Shown here in pieces: positions 43,920-52,775 of a DNA stretch of 64,000 nucleotides. The position numbers were made by a program, and so were the translations under genes. The first letter of the stretch is position 1, and every line of letters begins with the position of its first letter. Origin of the DNA: Lachnospiraceae bacterium (GTDB taxonomy: Bacteria; Bacillota; Clostridia; Lachnospirales; Lachnospiraceae). The DNA lies in the NCBI GenBank assembly GCA_017480445.1, contig JAFVAO010000062.1:29557-93556 (forward strand). The letters run 5' to 3'. The notes beneath the pieces were generated by a model. The model ran no database searches and was not told the origin of the DNA. It saw only the letters and a list, made by a program, of their open reading frames with translations.

Positions 43920-45496
43920 TACTTTTCCTTGAAAATACAGATACAACCACCGACCATCAAAATTCCCGCTGTGATCCAGAACAGATAAGGCGACCGTTTC
44001 CCTGCCTCCGCAGCGGGTCCACGGCTCATCGTCTGCATGCTTACCGTCTCCTCCACCAGATCCTCCGAAAGCAGATCTCCCTGATAGGAAACATCCATCA
44101 GCGTACATCCGGCGAACGCCCGATCATTGATTGCTTCCAGTGTCGTCGGCAATGTGATCGCTTTGATCTCCTTATGATCCGCAAAGGCTTCCCCTGCGAT
44201 CACCCGAACGCCCTCCGGCACCGTCACCTGCCCCTTCGTGCCGCGGTACGCGACAAGCACGCCGCCGCTCACCAGAAAATCGGAATCGGAAACACTGGTA
44301 TCTCCGGTCAGGAATGCATCCACCCATGGCGTGTGAGCAAACGCCTTGGCCTCCACGCTCTTGACCGAATCCGGCAGCTCCACCGTCGACAGATTGTCAC
44401 AGTGATAAAACGCCGCATAATCGATCCGCTCTATCCCCTGCGCCAGAATCGCCTGCTGCACGCCGCTTCTGGCATAGGCAAAGCGGCCGATCTCTCTGGT
44501 ATCCTCCGGCAGGGAAAGCGCCGTGTAGGATGTCTCCCGGTAATGTGCACGCTCCGGGATCACGCCCTCTGCATACACCACCGCATCGCCTGTCGAAGAG
44601 ATGCTCTGCGGCCCATAAGCCGACTCCGCCGCGATCTGATCCAGGCGATCTCTGCCGGTCACCACCTCCGCCGAGGCAATGCCGCTGTCATCACCGATGA
44701 CCGGAATCCCCATCTGCCGGAAAAAGACATAGGCCTCATTGCCGACCACGTTCGTGCTGCCGATCACGCCGTTTGCCTCTTCCTGCTCCACATCCGCGCC
44801 GCCCGATACATGAGCGGACTGACCGTTCTCCTGCGCTTCAATATCCGCGCCGGAATACACGCCATCCGCCGGCACGCTGCTCGGTTTCTGCACGGTGGTA
44901 CCGGTCGTTGTACCGGTATTGTTGTACACCACCATATTTTTCTGCCGCTCATAAAATTCTTTGGCGTATTTATCGGCGTAACTGCCCTCTTCGCAGTGAA
45001 TATTCAACAGATAATCCCCGTCAAACGCATCCTCTCTGATGTCCATCACCTGATAAGGAATCGTGATATCCTCGAGTCTCTGGCAATTGGCAAAGGACTG
45101 AATCCCGATGCTGGTCACGTTGGCCGGAATCGTCATCGTCTCCAAACCGGTACAGTTGATAAACGCATAGTCACCGATCGTCGTAAGTCCCTTTCCCAGC
45201 GTGACTGTCTTCAGATTGTCACAGCCCCAGAACGCATACGGACGAATCTGTTTGACCGAATTGGACAATACAATCTTCTCCACATTGGTATTGTTTTCAA
45301 AAGCAGACCGTCCGATGGACGTGACGGTATCAGGGATCGTCACCACCGTGTCGCTCCCTGAATATTTGACCAGCTCTCCGCTTTTTATGCTAAAAGCGGA
45401 GGCGGACGTCTCTGCATCTGCCTCCGCTGCAGGAATCAGCATAACAAGCAGTGCCATCACAATTAAAATTGCACCTACAAACCGCCTTTTGCTCAT
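43916..45496 (-). CDS. BspA-type leucine-rich-repeat surface protein with C-terminal membrane anchor
   Basis: A 526-aa secreted protein. The signal peptide (residues 1-28, SKRRFVGAILIVMALLVMLI, cleavage near AEADA) is followed by LRR_5-type repeats (IPDTVTSIGRSAFENNTNVEKIVL, AFWGCDNLKTVTLG) at about 45-190 and again at about 330-480. A low-complexity linker separates the two blocks. The C-terminus ends in one hydrophobic helix (SPYLFWITAGILMVGGCICIF) and KEKY, without an LPxTG-like motif. It follows the giant LRR protein gene by 13 bases with AAAGGA before the ATG, so it belongs to the sortase operon. Probable role: adhesion or envelope structure. Confidence 0.85.
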   Translation of the reverse strand: MSKRRFVGAILIVMALLVMLIPAAEADAETSASAFSIKSGELVKYSGSDTVVTIPDTVTSIGRSAFENNTNVEKIVLSNSVKQIRPYAFWGCDNLKTVTLGKGLTTIGDYAFINCTGLETMTIPANVTSIGIQSFANCQRLEDITIPYQVMDIREDAFDGDYLLNIHCEEGSYADKYAKEFYERQKNMVVYNNTGTTTGTTVQKPSSVPADGVYSGADIEAQENGQSAHVSGGADVEQEEANGVIGSTNVVGNEAYVFFRQMGIPVIGDDSGIASAEVVTGRDRLDQIAAESAYGPQSISSTGDAVVYAEGVIPERAHYRETSYTALSLPEDTREIGRFAYARSGVQQAILAQGIERIDYAAFYHCDNLSTVELPDSVKSVEAKAFAHTPWVDAFLTGDTSVSDSDFLVSGGVLVAYRGTKGQVTVPEGVRVIAGEAFADHKEIKAITLPTTLEAINDRAFAGCTLMDVSYQGDLLSEDLVEETVSMQTMSRGPAAEAGKRSPYLFWITAGILMVGGCICIFKEKY

Positions 45497-45509
45497 GCTT
45501 TATCTTCCT

Positions 45510-48500
45510 TTACTGCGCTGTACGCACATTCTGCAGGGTCCGCTTATCCTTTTTCAGGAAAAGAACCACTGCCACACATGCCAGTCCGATGGACAAAAAC
45601 CACTTCGGATGGATTCCGTCACCGGTCTTGGGTGTTCTGTCCGCGATCACACTCGCATTCAGATTCCCTGTATCCGTGTAAATCACATACGGCGAGAAAT
45701 GCTCCGCCGTGAAGGTCACGCAGGCCACACCGTCGATGGTCGTAAACTTCGTGGACAGCCGCTCCAGCTGACCGCCCGATACACTCGCCACCTTGTTGTT
45801 GCCGCCATAGGTGATCAATGAATCCGGTATCGGCAGTGTCACACTGATGCTCAGTCCCGTGGTATCCGTCACCTTCTTGGTACCGGTGGAATCATACAGA
45901 CTGATATCCATCGGGAAATACTTGATATTGCTGATGTCTCCGTAAGCTGCCTTCAATGCCTTCACTGCAGCCTCAGACGCATCCGTAGTCTCGCTGACCT
46001 TGATCGTAAATTTGTCCGTGGACCCCTTCACCGATGCGGAGACGACGCCGGTATTGGACAATCCGTTTTTGTCAATCACAACGGTGGTGCCGCTGCTCAC
46101 GCTCTGCGTCTTCGTTCCTGTGTTGCCGGAGCTATTGGTATTCGAGGTGCCGCTTCCGGAGGAACTGGAAGAACTTGCCTTGTAATGCGCCGTCACCGTC
46201 ACGTTCTTCTGCGGCATGGTAACCACCGTCGCAGAGAGACTGGTGCTGGCGATCGTCGTATCCGAAGGATCGATCGTCCAATGGCTGAACTCCTGGTTGG
46301 CCGCCGGATTATTCGCCACGATCACAGGCTGAGAACCTGCCACATAACTGCCGGAGCCGCTGCCGTTCTGTACCGTCAGCGTATACAGCTTGCTGGATGT
46401 CGTGGAGCTCGAGGTATCCCCGGAGCCGGAGGTATTGGTGCCGGAGCTGCCGGAACCGCTGCCCGAGCCGGAACTGCCGGAGCTGGTATCCCCGGAGCCG
46501 TCGCTCTTCTCATAGCTTGCATAAATGTCCATATCCTTCGTGACATTCGTGAATACAGATGGCAGCCAGCCCACAAATACATAGCCGTCTCTCGTGGGAG
46601 ATTTCGGCTCGATCGGAGACTCCCCGGGCTCTACAAGCTGTTTGCTGAGCACGGTACCGTCATAATCGATAAACTGTACCACGAAACGATTGTCAACCGC
46701 TTCGAATTTCGCATAGAAGCTGGTGGGCTGCGTAATCGGTGCCGTCACATCGCCGATCCATCCGATAAAGGTATATCCTTCCTTTACAGGATCCGCCGGC
46801 AATTCCACCACATCACCGATGGTCACGCTGCGGGTTGCCAGTACCGTCACCTGGTCATCATCATAGAAGGTAACGGTTACCTTCTTGGCATTGGGATCCT
46901 CGGTCTCATACATCGCAAAGAGCACCGTATCCTCCTTGATGCCGGTATAGTCTCCTGACCATCCCACAAAATCATAGCCGCTTCTCGTGGGATTTGCAGG
47001 CGGCGTCGCATCCTGTCCCTGCTGTACATATTCTGTCTTCAATTCGGTGCCGTCCCAATCCTTGAATACCACCTTGTAGGATATGCTCACACCGTTGGGA
47101 TCCACCAAAAATCCATAGGTCTTGGCATACTCGTATGCCACGCTGTCCTCGTTACACACAAAGGTCAGATTGTCCGGTCTGTCCTCTCCCGAGGTGTCAA
47201 ACGCGTCCACACGCACTCGGGTATAGATGCCCGGGATCGTGATGCGCTGCATGTTCGGACAGCCGGTAAACGCTTCGCTCTCAATCGTGGATACAGAGTT
47301 GGGCAGTACCACCTGAATCAGCTTATCACAGTCTGCAAACGCACGCTTGGGCACCTCTGAAATCGACGTGCTGCTCAGATCCGCAAAGGCCACTCTCGTT
47401 CCTTCGAAGGCCCGATCCGCAATCTCCTTCACGCCCTCCACCTCAGTGGCTGTGATCGTGCTGGAAGAACGTCCTTGCAGATATTCAATGATCTTATATT
47501 TATTCCCCGCTGCATCCAACTGATAGATAATGGAATTGTCACAGGTAAAATACGGACTTCCCTGGAAATCCACGTGGCTAAGCTCCGAGCAGCCGGTGAA
47601 CGGAATCAGACCCATTTCGGTCACCGTATCCGGCACCGTCACATTTTTCAGGTTCTTACAGCCCTTGAACGCATAGCTGCCGATGGATTCCGTATCCCCG
47701 TACAGCTCCACCTTCTCCAGTGTCGTCCAGTTCGCAAAACATCCACTGTCCACGCCGTCGCTGTCGTCGTCATCCCCCGCCACTTCCTTCAGGCCATATG
47801 CGGTCAGGGTTTTGTAGGTGGCATTGTCCAGCAGGAAGTACGCGTCTCCCGCCTCATTGCTGTCCACCTCTTTTTCCTTAAACAGGCCCTTTTTCACACT
47901 CTCGATTCCATCCGGAAGTACAATGTGCATAACAGAATCCCAGATCGCCTGCTCATAATCTGACAAGGTTGCATCCGCATACTTTGCCGGATTCATGATT
48001 TTGTCGATCGCGCCGCTAAGTGCACTCGCATAGTCGTCCGTCATATACGGATATACATATCCGTCAGAGTCCTTCGCCGCGAAGGTGGACGTATAATTGC
48101 GCAGATCACTGATCGTCGGATAATCCACCAGTTCATTCTTATCTGTGTCCGGATTATACTGCACCGTCAGGTTCTGCGGCCAGCCACTGTAGAACGTGAT
48201 GTAGGAACGCTTCTGCGTACCCGAATTAATCCGGTTGCTCGGATTCATCGCATAGGCAAACGGCGCAGAATTCGGTGAAATCTCGCCGGTGAAGGTCAGT
48301 GTCGGCGTGGAGTCCAGTGTACCGTCACAGTAGGGGCTCGGCTGGTGCTTGGAAACCACCTGTGTCTGGAACGCCCCGTCCTCAATGGTCAGATTGGAGG
48401 AGTCCTCAAAGATCACATGCTTCAAATGATGGCATCCGGCAAACGCCTGATCTGCAATTTCATGTACCGTAGCCGGAACAATCAGTTTCTCCATCGAGCA

Positions 48501-50147
48501 ATAATCCTTGAACACGCCGGCATTGATCACAGAGATGTAGTACGGTCCGATTGTCTCCGGTATTTCCAGTGTGGTAATCCCGGGATCAAACACCACCTCG
48601 ATCAACTGGTTCTGATTGTTGACGCGATAGGTCGCTTTCTTGGAAGTATCTGACATAACCGTCAGCTCATACACATTGAGCGAACTGTTATCCAGTTCGG
48701 ACAGATAGCTGAACGCAAAGCAATTGTCCATCGCTGTCCTGTGCAGCTTGGACGGGCTGTTTTCATTGGTCGGTCCCTCAAAATAGAACGTACCCTTGAC
48801 CACACTGCTGTCATTGTATTGCTGTTTGAAATCATCATAGCCAAACGCCGGTGCGGAGACATAATCGGACTTCTCCACGATATTCATGGTCTTATTCTGC
48901 ACTGTGATGGATCTCAGGGACAGACAGCCCTCAAAGTTACTGATATCCACATCCTCGATAAAGCCCTGCGGGAACTTTACGGCGCCTAAGCTTCTGCAAT
49001 CTACAAACATATCGCAGCCGAGGTTCCGCAAAGAGGCATTCTGTCCACCGCCGCACAGATCAATCGCCGCCATCGCCCAACAGCCCTTAAAGGCCGCGTC
49101 TCCGATCGTCGTCACGTTGATGGGAACCGTGAAGCTGCTCAACGCCTGACAATCCTCAAACGCATGGGTACCGATCGCCGTGATATCCGACGCCATATTC
49201 AAAGTAACCGTCGTCATGTTATAACAGCCGGCAAACGCGTAGTTACCGATCGTATCCAGCGCATTGCTGAGCGATACGCTCTGCAGCGCCGTACAGTTGT
49301 GGAACGCATAGTTGCCGATACCGGACATATTTTCCCCGACAACCAGGTGCACGATGGAGCCCTTGCCGGCAAACACGCCATGCTGGTCGTCCGCATTTCC
49401 GCCGATGGACCAGCCACCGTCATCACCGGTATTGTCCACCAGATACTGATTACCGATATAGGTAACCAGTGCATCCTTAATTCGCATCACAGAAGCAGTC
49501 AGCGTCTGCTGCGGTTCCGTGGTGCCATCCGGTCTGTAATTGGAGGTCGGATAATAATACAATTCCGATGACTCCAGACTCTCCCAGTTGGACAAATCTG
49601 CATAATAGCAGGGCTTATACTCATAAATCGTCTGTGCCGGTGTCACATCACCGGTCGAAGCGTCCACCGACTCCGGAATCTCTTCCTTCACGGTTCTGTA
49701 AAACAGATAGTTGCCGGACTGTCCTACCGCCACATAACCGCTGCCGGTACCCTCATTGGTACGATAGTTCAGATACGCGTCCACCGTATCCGGAATCCGC
49801 AGCGTGCCGCCGCTTAAGCTTCCGATGCTGGTATACCCCAGAATCACGGCCATTCTGGTAGATCCGATATCCGTGCCGTTCGGGGACACATAAGCAAACT
49901 GAAACGCGCCGTCTCCCGTCGTGTAAATCGTTCCGGTATAGTTGGAGAGATCCGGAATCTTATAATATTGCTCCATCTCCGCTTCGCCCAGCTTATGATT
50001 CTCCGAAGCCGTATCCGCGGAAACCTGTCTGGGACTGTCCACGGGGATCGTGGCGATCAAGATCGCCGAGATCAGACAGATCGTTCCCAACGTCTTCCGT
50101 ACGGTTTTTTTCAGTCTCCTGCCCTTTTTCTTAAGCTCCTTTGCCAT
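45510..50147 (-). CDS. Giant BspA-type LRR surface protein with InlB-type repeats and TPKTG sorting signal
   Basis: A 1545-aa secreted protein. The signal peptide (basic start, hydrophobic 20-38, cleavage near VSA-D at 45) leads into many LRR_5 repeats between about 250 and 1010 (GNYAFHNCTALQSVSL, EIADRAFEGTRV). Three Listeria-Bacteroides/InlB-type beta repeats follow at about 1019-1075, 1083-1145 and 1149-1210 (each ends GY-x-F-x-GW). A Ser/Gly/Thr linker (about 1210-1257) and further beta domains come next. TPKTG at 1505-1509 is followed by a hydrophobic helix and a KKDKR tail, a cell-wall sorting signal of the S/P-P-x-TG kind used by Clostridial class B sortases. The sortase gene is immediately upstream. 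Confidence 0.9.
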   Translation of the reverse strand: MAKELKKKGRRLKKTVRKTLGTICLISAILIATIPVDSPRQVSADTASENHKLGEAEMEQYYKIPDLSNYTGTIYTTGDGAFQFAYVSPNGTDIGSTRMAVILGYTSIGSLSGGTLRIPDTVDAYLNYRTNEGTGSGYVAVGQSGNYLFYRTVKEEIPESVDASTGDVTPAQTIYEYKPCYYADLSNWESLESSELYYYPTSNYRPDGTTEPQQTLTASVMRIKDALVTYIGNQYLVDNTGDDGGWSIGGNADDQHGVFAGKGSIVHLVVGENMSGIGNYAFHNCTALQSVSLSNALDTIGNYAFAGCYNMTTVTLNMASDITAIGTHAFEDCQALSSFTVPINVTTIGDAAFKGCWAMAAIDLCGGGQNASLRNLGCDMFVDCRSLGAVKFPQGFIEDVDISNFEGCLSLRSITVQNKTMNIVEKSDYVSAPAFGYDDFKQQYNDSSVVKGTFYFEGPTNENSPSKLHRTAMDNCFAFSYLSELDNSSLNVYELTVMSDTSKKATYRVNNQNQLIEVVFDPGITTLEIPETIGPYYISVINAGVFKDYCSMEKLIVPATVHEIADQAFAGCHHLKHVIFEDSSNLTIEDGAFQTQVVSKHQPSPYCDGTLDSTPTLTFTGEISPNSAPFAYAMNPSNRINSGTQKRSYITFYSGWPQNLTVQYNPDTDKNELVDYPTISDLRNYTSTFAAKDSDGYVYPYMTDDYASALSGAIDKIMNPAKYADATLSDYEQAIWDSVMHIVLPDGIESVKKGLFKEKEVDSNEAGDAYFLLDNATYKTLTAYGLKEVAGDDDDSDGVDSGCFANWTTLEKVELYGDTESIGSYAFKGCKNLKNVTVPDTVTEMGLIPFTGCSELSHVDFQGSPYFTCDNSIIYQLDAAGNKYKIIEYLQGRSSSTITATEVEGVKEIADRAFEGTRVAFADLSSTSISEVPKRAFADCDKLIQVVLPNSVSTIESEAFTGCPNMQRITIPGIYTRVRVDAFDTSGEDRPDNLTFVCNEDSVAYEYAKTYGFLVDPNGVSISYKVVFKDWDGTELKTEYVQQGQDATPPANPTRSGYDFVGWSGDYTGIKEDTVLFAMYETEDPNAKKVTVTFYDDDQVTVLATRSVTIGDVVELPADPVKEGYTFIGWIGDVTAPITQPTSFYAKFEAVDNRFVVQFIDYDGTVLSKQLVEPGESPIEPKSPTRDGYVFVGWLPSVFTNVTKDMDIYASYEKSDGSGDTSSGSSGSGSGSGSSGTNTSGSGDTSSSTTSSKLYTLTVQNGSGSGSYVAGSQPVIVANNPAANQEFSHWTIDPSDTTIASTSLSATVVTMPQKNVTVTAHYKASSSSSSGSGTSNTNSSGNTGTKTQSVSSGTTVVIDKNGLSNTGVVSASVKGSTDKFTIKVSETTDASEAAVKALKAAYGDISNIKYFPMDISLYDSTGTKKVTDTTGLSISVTLPIPDSLITYGGNNKVASVSGGQLERLSTKFTTIDGVACVTFTAEHFSPYVIYTDTGNLNASVIADRTPKTGDGIHPKWFLSIGLACVAVVLFLKKDKRTLQNVRTAQ

Positions 50148-50152
50148 CTTTC

Positions 50153-51307
50153 CTACTCCTTTTTTGCTACCTTTTTGGCAACTACTACAAATCGTCCGTT
50201 CTTTTCCTGATAATCACAGGTAGAAAGCGTCAGCAGCCGGTCTCCGTAGCTTGCTGTCACGCCGGTGTCGTAGAGAGACACTGCCGCCATCTCCCGCATA
50301 TTGGAGTCAAACTCCATCTCATTGATCGCATCTATAAACTGATAATACTTGAAAACAACCTCTTCCTCGCTGTAGACTCTGGATCGGAACACATACATGA
50401 CCTCATAGCTTCCCTTTTCGTAGATGGTGTCAAAATCTATGTAGCGGTGCTTCAGGTAATAATCCGGACTGCTGTATTTATCCAGGCCGCCGAACATCTT
50501 CCCGCTCTTCATGTGGTGCCCGTAAAGGATGATATTGGTGCTTGGTTTCAACACATCACAATCCTTATCCATAAAAATCGAGCCGTTCTTGTCATACTCC
50601 TGATTCAGATTGTGATCCAGATAATACTCATTGTCCGTCGTCTGCATAACAGGATAATCTATATTTGTATCGTCAATTTTGATCCATCCGATTAGCTTTT
50701 TGTTCTTAATTAATAAATTTTTATATTCGTCCAGCACCGGCGGGATGACCCGCTCCTCGTCCTCCGTATAATGAATAACGAGTTCCTCCTCCGAAACCGC
50801 TGCAGATCCTACAGGGGCTTTCTCCTTCAGCGCGATCAACTCGTCATAATCCTTGTCTGTACGCTGGTTGAAATAGGAGTAGAGCACAAAATAGGAAAGG
50901 CAGCCCACAGCGACCAGTGCACAGGCGGCAATCGTCCACTTTCTGCGCTTTTCCTGTTTTTTCAGTTCCGCCGCCACCGCCTCGTCAGAGACCGTTGCGG
51001 CCGCCTGCCCACGCTTTTTCGCATCTTGCTTTTTGGCACCCTGCTTTTTCTTTTCCGCAGGTATGCTCTTTTTCTCCAATTGCCTGATCCGATCCCGCAC
51101 TTCATCCGCGAAATCCTGCCCAAGCAATGTATAAAATCGATGGGTGCCCTGCCCGATCTCTTCCAAAAGCTGTTCCAGCTGCTGCTTGGAATACGTTTCC
51201 GACTTGCGGCGTAGCGCGTCCATCGTCGCCTTATCCCGCAACGCTAATTTATAATCGCTCTCCGTGCGGAACGTCCGATCCTCCACTTTGTATTCCCTGG
51301 GTGCCAT
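50153..51307 (-). CDS. srtB: Class B sortase with long cytoplasmic N-terminal extension
   Basis: A 384-aa membrane transpeptidase. Residues 1-123 are cytoplasmic, charged and helical (Lys/Ala-rich from about 80). A membrane helix lies at 124-144, then an extracellular class B sortase domain: WIKIDDTNIDYPVMQ, His264/265 in YGHHM, catalytic Cys364 in TLSTC and Arg372 in NGRFVV. It would attach the TPKTG protein encoded 5 bases downstream to the cell wall. The 123-residue cytoplasmic extension is unusual for a sortase. The ribosome site AAAAAGGA lies 7-8 bases upstream. Confidence 0.93.
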   Translation of the reverse strand: MAPREYKVEDRTFRTESDYKLALRDKATMDALRRKSETYSKQQLEQLLEEIGQGTHRFYTLLGQDFADEVRDRIRQLEKKSIPAEKKKQGAKKQDAKKRGQAAATVSDEAVAAELKKQEKRRKWTIAACALVAVGCLSYFVLYSYFNQRTDKDYDELIALKEKAPVGSAAVSEEELVIHYTEDEERVIPPVLDEYKNLLIKNKKLIGWIKIDDTNIDYPVMQTTDNEYYLDHNLNQEYDKNGSIFMDKDCDVLKPSTNIILYGHHMKSGKMFGGLDKYSSPDYYLKHRYIDFDTIYEKGSYEVMYVFRSRVYSEEEVVFKYYQFIDAINEMEFDSNMREMAAVSLYDTGVTASYGDRLLTLSTCDYQEKNGRFVVVAKKVAKKE

Positions 51308-51351
51308 AACATCTTCCTTTTTTACAAAAAAACCGCATGATCTACTACTTT

Positions 51352-51379
51352 ATTTTACTATATCTTGAAATTTATGCAA
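51352..51379 (-). promoter_or_regulatory. Candidate SigA promoter of the sortase operon
   Basis: On the minus strand TTGCAT (51379-51374), 16 bases, TAAAAT (51357-51352), about 45 bases before the sortase ATG. Confidence 0.6.
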
Positions 51380-51406
51380 GTCCTTTCCATATCTTGTGGC
51401 AGATTC

Positions 51407-51429
51407 TTCTTATTTTGCAAAAATAAGAA
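51407..51429. repeat. AT-rich perfect inverted repeat between divergent units
   Basis: TTCTTATTTT and AAAATAAGAA pair over 10 bp around a 3-base loop, between the sortase promoter and the SigK-like promoter. It could be an operator or a transcription block. Confidence 0.6.
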
Positions 51430-51457
51430 ACATAGACAGGCCGCTCCGCATACAATA
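51429..51457 (+). promoter_or_regulatory. Candidate SigK-type sporulation promoter
   Basis: AACA (51429-51432), exactly 16 bases, then CATACAATA (51449-51457), a full match to the SigK pattern mACm-N16-CATANNNTA. It lies about 35 bases before the small Asn/Gly/Cys-rich protein gene. Confidence 0.55.
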
Positions 51458-51491
51458 CAGCATAATCAAAATAATAGACGGAGGCAACAAC

Positions 51492-51752
51492 ATGGGTAGT
51501 TTGACTTCTGGCAACTGCGGCTGCGGCAATAACGGTTCCGGTCTTCTGGGCAATAACAGCTGCTGTACCTGGATCATCATCTTGCTGCTCCTTTGCAACG
51601 GAAACGGCAACGGATGTAACGGAAACGGTCTGCTGGGCAGCAACACCAATTCCTGCGAGTGGCTGCTTTTGATCCTTCTGTTCAGTGCATTTGGCAACAA
51701 CTGCAACTGTAACGATTCCTGCAACAACGGCTGCAATTCCTGCGGTTGTTAA
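51492..51752 (+). CDS. Asn/Gly/Cys-rich hydrophobic small protein with two tandem modules
   Basis: An 86-aa protein. Two modules share the pattern GxGLLG-(N/S)N..., then CxW and a run of Ile/Leu: GSGLLGNNSCCTWIIILLLL, then GNGLLGSNTNSCEWLLLILL. Each hydrophobic run is followed by an Asn/Gly/Cys-rich segment, and the tail has eight Cys. GGAGG sits 7 bases before this ATG, which decides against the 118-aa frame. Similar small proteins occur in spore-forming Clostridia, and the upstream SigK-like promoter suggests a late mother-cell, coat or exosporium role. That role is an inference; no family is assigned. A terminator follows. Confidence 0.75.
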   Translation: MGSLTSGNCGCGNNGSGLLGNNSCCTWIIILLLLCNGNGNGCNGNGLLGSNTNSCEWLLLILLFSAFGNNCNCNDSCNNGCNSCGC

Positions 51753-51767
51753 TGCAACATTCTGACA

Positions 51768-51795
51768 AAGGCAGGCTCTCCCGGGAGCCTGCCTT
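51768..51795 (+). terminator. Hairpin after the Asn/Gly/Cys-rich gene
   Basis: AAGGCAGGCTC pairs with GAGCCTGCCTT over 11 bp around TCCCGG. The T run after it is short. Confidence 0.7.
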
Positions 51796-51821
51796 CCTGT
51801 GAAGCAGTCGAATATTGCCAG

Positions 51822-51850
51822 CCATATTTGCAACCCTTCTTACATAAAAT
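51822..51850 (+). promoter_or_regulatory. Candidate SigE-type sporulation promoter
   Basis: CCATATT (51822-51828) matches KMATATT at 6 of 7 positions. Fourteen bases later CATAAAAT (51843-51850) matches 7 of 8 positions of CATACAHT. It lies 36 bases before the 158-aa gene. Confidence 0.5.
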
Positions 51851-51886
51851 ACTACAACTAGCGTACATAGGAACAGGAGGTACTGC

Positions 51887-52363
51887 ATGAACATGGATCA
51901 TCCGGACAAAGTGTTTGCCTTTGACTCACTTTTTACCACCAACCATATCCAGATGTTAAAGATTCTCTCCTGCTACCTCTCCCCGCCCCTGCAGGGAAAA
52001 CTGATCGTATACATCCGCTTTTTGGAATTACAGTACACGCTGCGTTTATTTACAAGGAATCCTTATGCGTCCATGCCCTTCGGTCAGGGAAATATGCGCA
52101 CAGAGCTGCTGCAAGAACTTCTGCCCTTTTGTGATCCCCGGGAAAAGCGCAAGGTGCAGGACTTCCAGAATCTGTTTCAAAATATGGAACAGATGCAAAA
52201 TATGCTGCAAATGCTGGATCTGCTCAAGGATATTTCGCCGGAACTTTTTCACGGAACAGAAGGCGGGCAGGCACCTTTTCCTGATCTCGCAGGAATGTTC
52301 ACCGGCATTGATCCGCAGGAGCTCTCACAAATGATGGACATGATACAGGAATTTTATAAATAA
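51887..52363 (+). CDS. Hypothetical protein, 158 aa, Met/Gln-rich C-terminal half
   Basis: A soluble protein without signal peptide or membrane helix. The N-terminal half is helical (TTNHIQMLKILSCYLSPPLQGKLIVYIRFLELQYTL). The centre is rich in Met, Gln and Leu (FQNMEQMQNMLQMLDLLKDI) and the end reads IDPQELSQMMDMIQEFYK. AGGAGG lies 6 bases before the ATG. It is 15 bases upstream of the 105-aa gene and behind a SigE-like promoter. The family is not recognised; a sporulation role is inferred from the promoter and from the neighbouring gene. Confidence 0.75.
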   Translation: MNMDHPDKVFAFDSLFTTNHIQMLKILSCYLSPPLQGKLIVYIRFLELQYTLRLFTRNPYASMPFGQGNMRTELLQELLPFCDPREKRKVQDFQNLFQNMEQMQNMLQMLDLLKDISPELFHGTEGGQAPFPDLAGMFTGIDPQELSQMMDMIQEFYK

Positions 52364-52378
52364 AAGGAGGAGTCAGAT

Positions 52379-52696
52379 ATGGCTACAGAAACAAATACAC
52401 CGGAATGGATGCAGGATGCATTGGTCAGGGATATTCCCAAGGAGAAGCTTGCACTTTTACAGCAGGTATTCGGCGAGGCGTCCGCGCGTGTCCACGCAGC
52501 CGGCAGTCAGCCCAGCCAGAAAGAAATGCTGATGGCCATGCTGCCCGTGATCCGGAAAGCCCGCGCGGCGAATCTGCAGTTCACGCCGCAGGAAATGCAG
52601 GCAGCAATCGCCGCCATCAAAAAATACAGCACGCCCGAGGAACTGCAACAGATCCAGAACCTGGAACGCCAAGGGAACACGGGGCAATCGTCGTAA
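52379..52696 (+). CDS. Hypothetical protein, 105 aa, helical
   Basis: A small cytoplasmic helical protein with an amphipathic core rich in Met, Gln and Ala (QKEMLMAMLPVIRKARAAN, TPQEMQAAIAAIKKY). Its composition resembles that of the 158-aa protein encoded 15 bases upstream, which suggests the two form a complex. AGGAGG lies 8 bases before the ATG. A bidirectional terminator follows. No family is recognised. Confidence 0.75.
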   Translation: MATETNTPEWMQDALVRDIPKEKLALLQQVFGEASARVHAAGSQPSQKEMLMAMLPVIRKARAANLQFTPQEMQAAIAAIKKYSTPEELQQIQNLERQGNTGQSS

Positions 52697-52730
52697 CGGA
52701 CGCAATTTCCGATAGAACAAAATAGCAAAA

Positions 52731-52775
52731 GGATGCTGCGCCTCTTCCTCGCAGCACCCTTCCTGTTTTTATTTT
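52731..52775. terminator. Bidirectional terminator between the sporulation-type cluster and leuS
   Basis: GGATGCTGCG pairs with CGCAGCACCC (one mismatch) around a 9-base loop. TTCCTGTTTTTATTTT follows on the plus strand and TTTTGC on the minus strand, so it serves both convergent units. Confidence 0.75.

Noticed and set aside
46400-46520. CRISPR-like or tandem repeat array
   Set aside because: The repetitive sequence encodes the Ser/Gly/Thr linker of the surface protein and has no regular spacer structure.
51372-51833. A 153-codon minus-strand frame opposite the Asn/Gly/Cys-rich gene
   Set aside because: The plus-strand gene has a clear GGAGG site and an internally repeated hydrophobic design; the minus frame is Ala/Val/Gln-rich and lacks a ribosome site.
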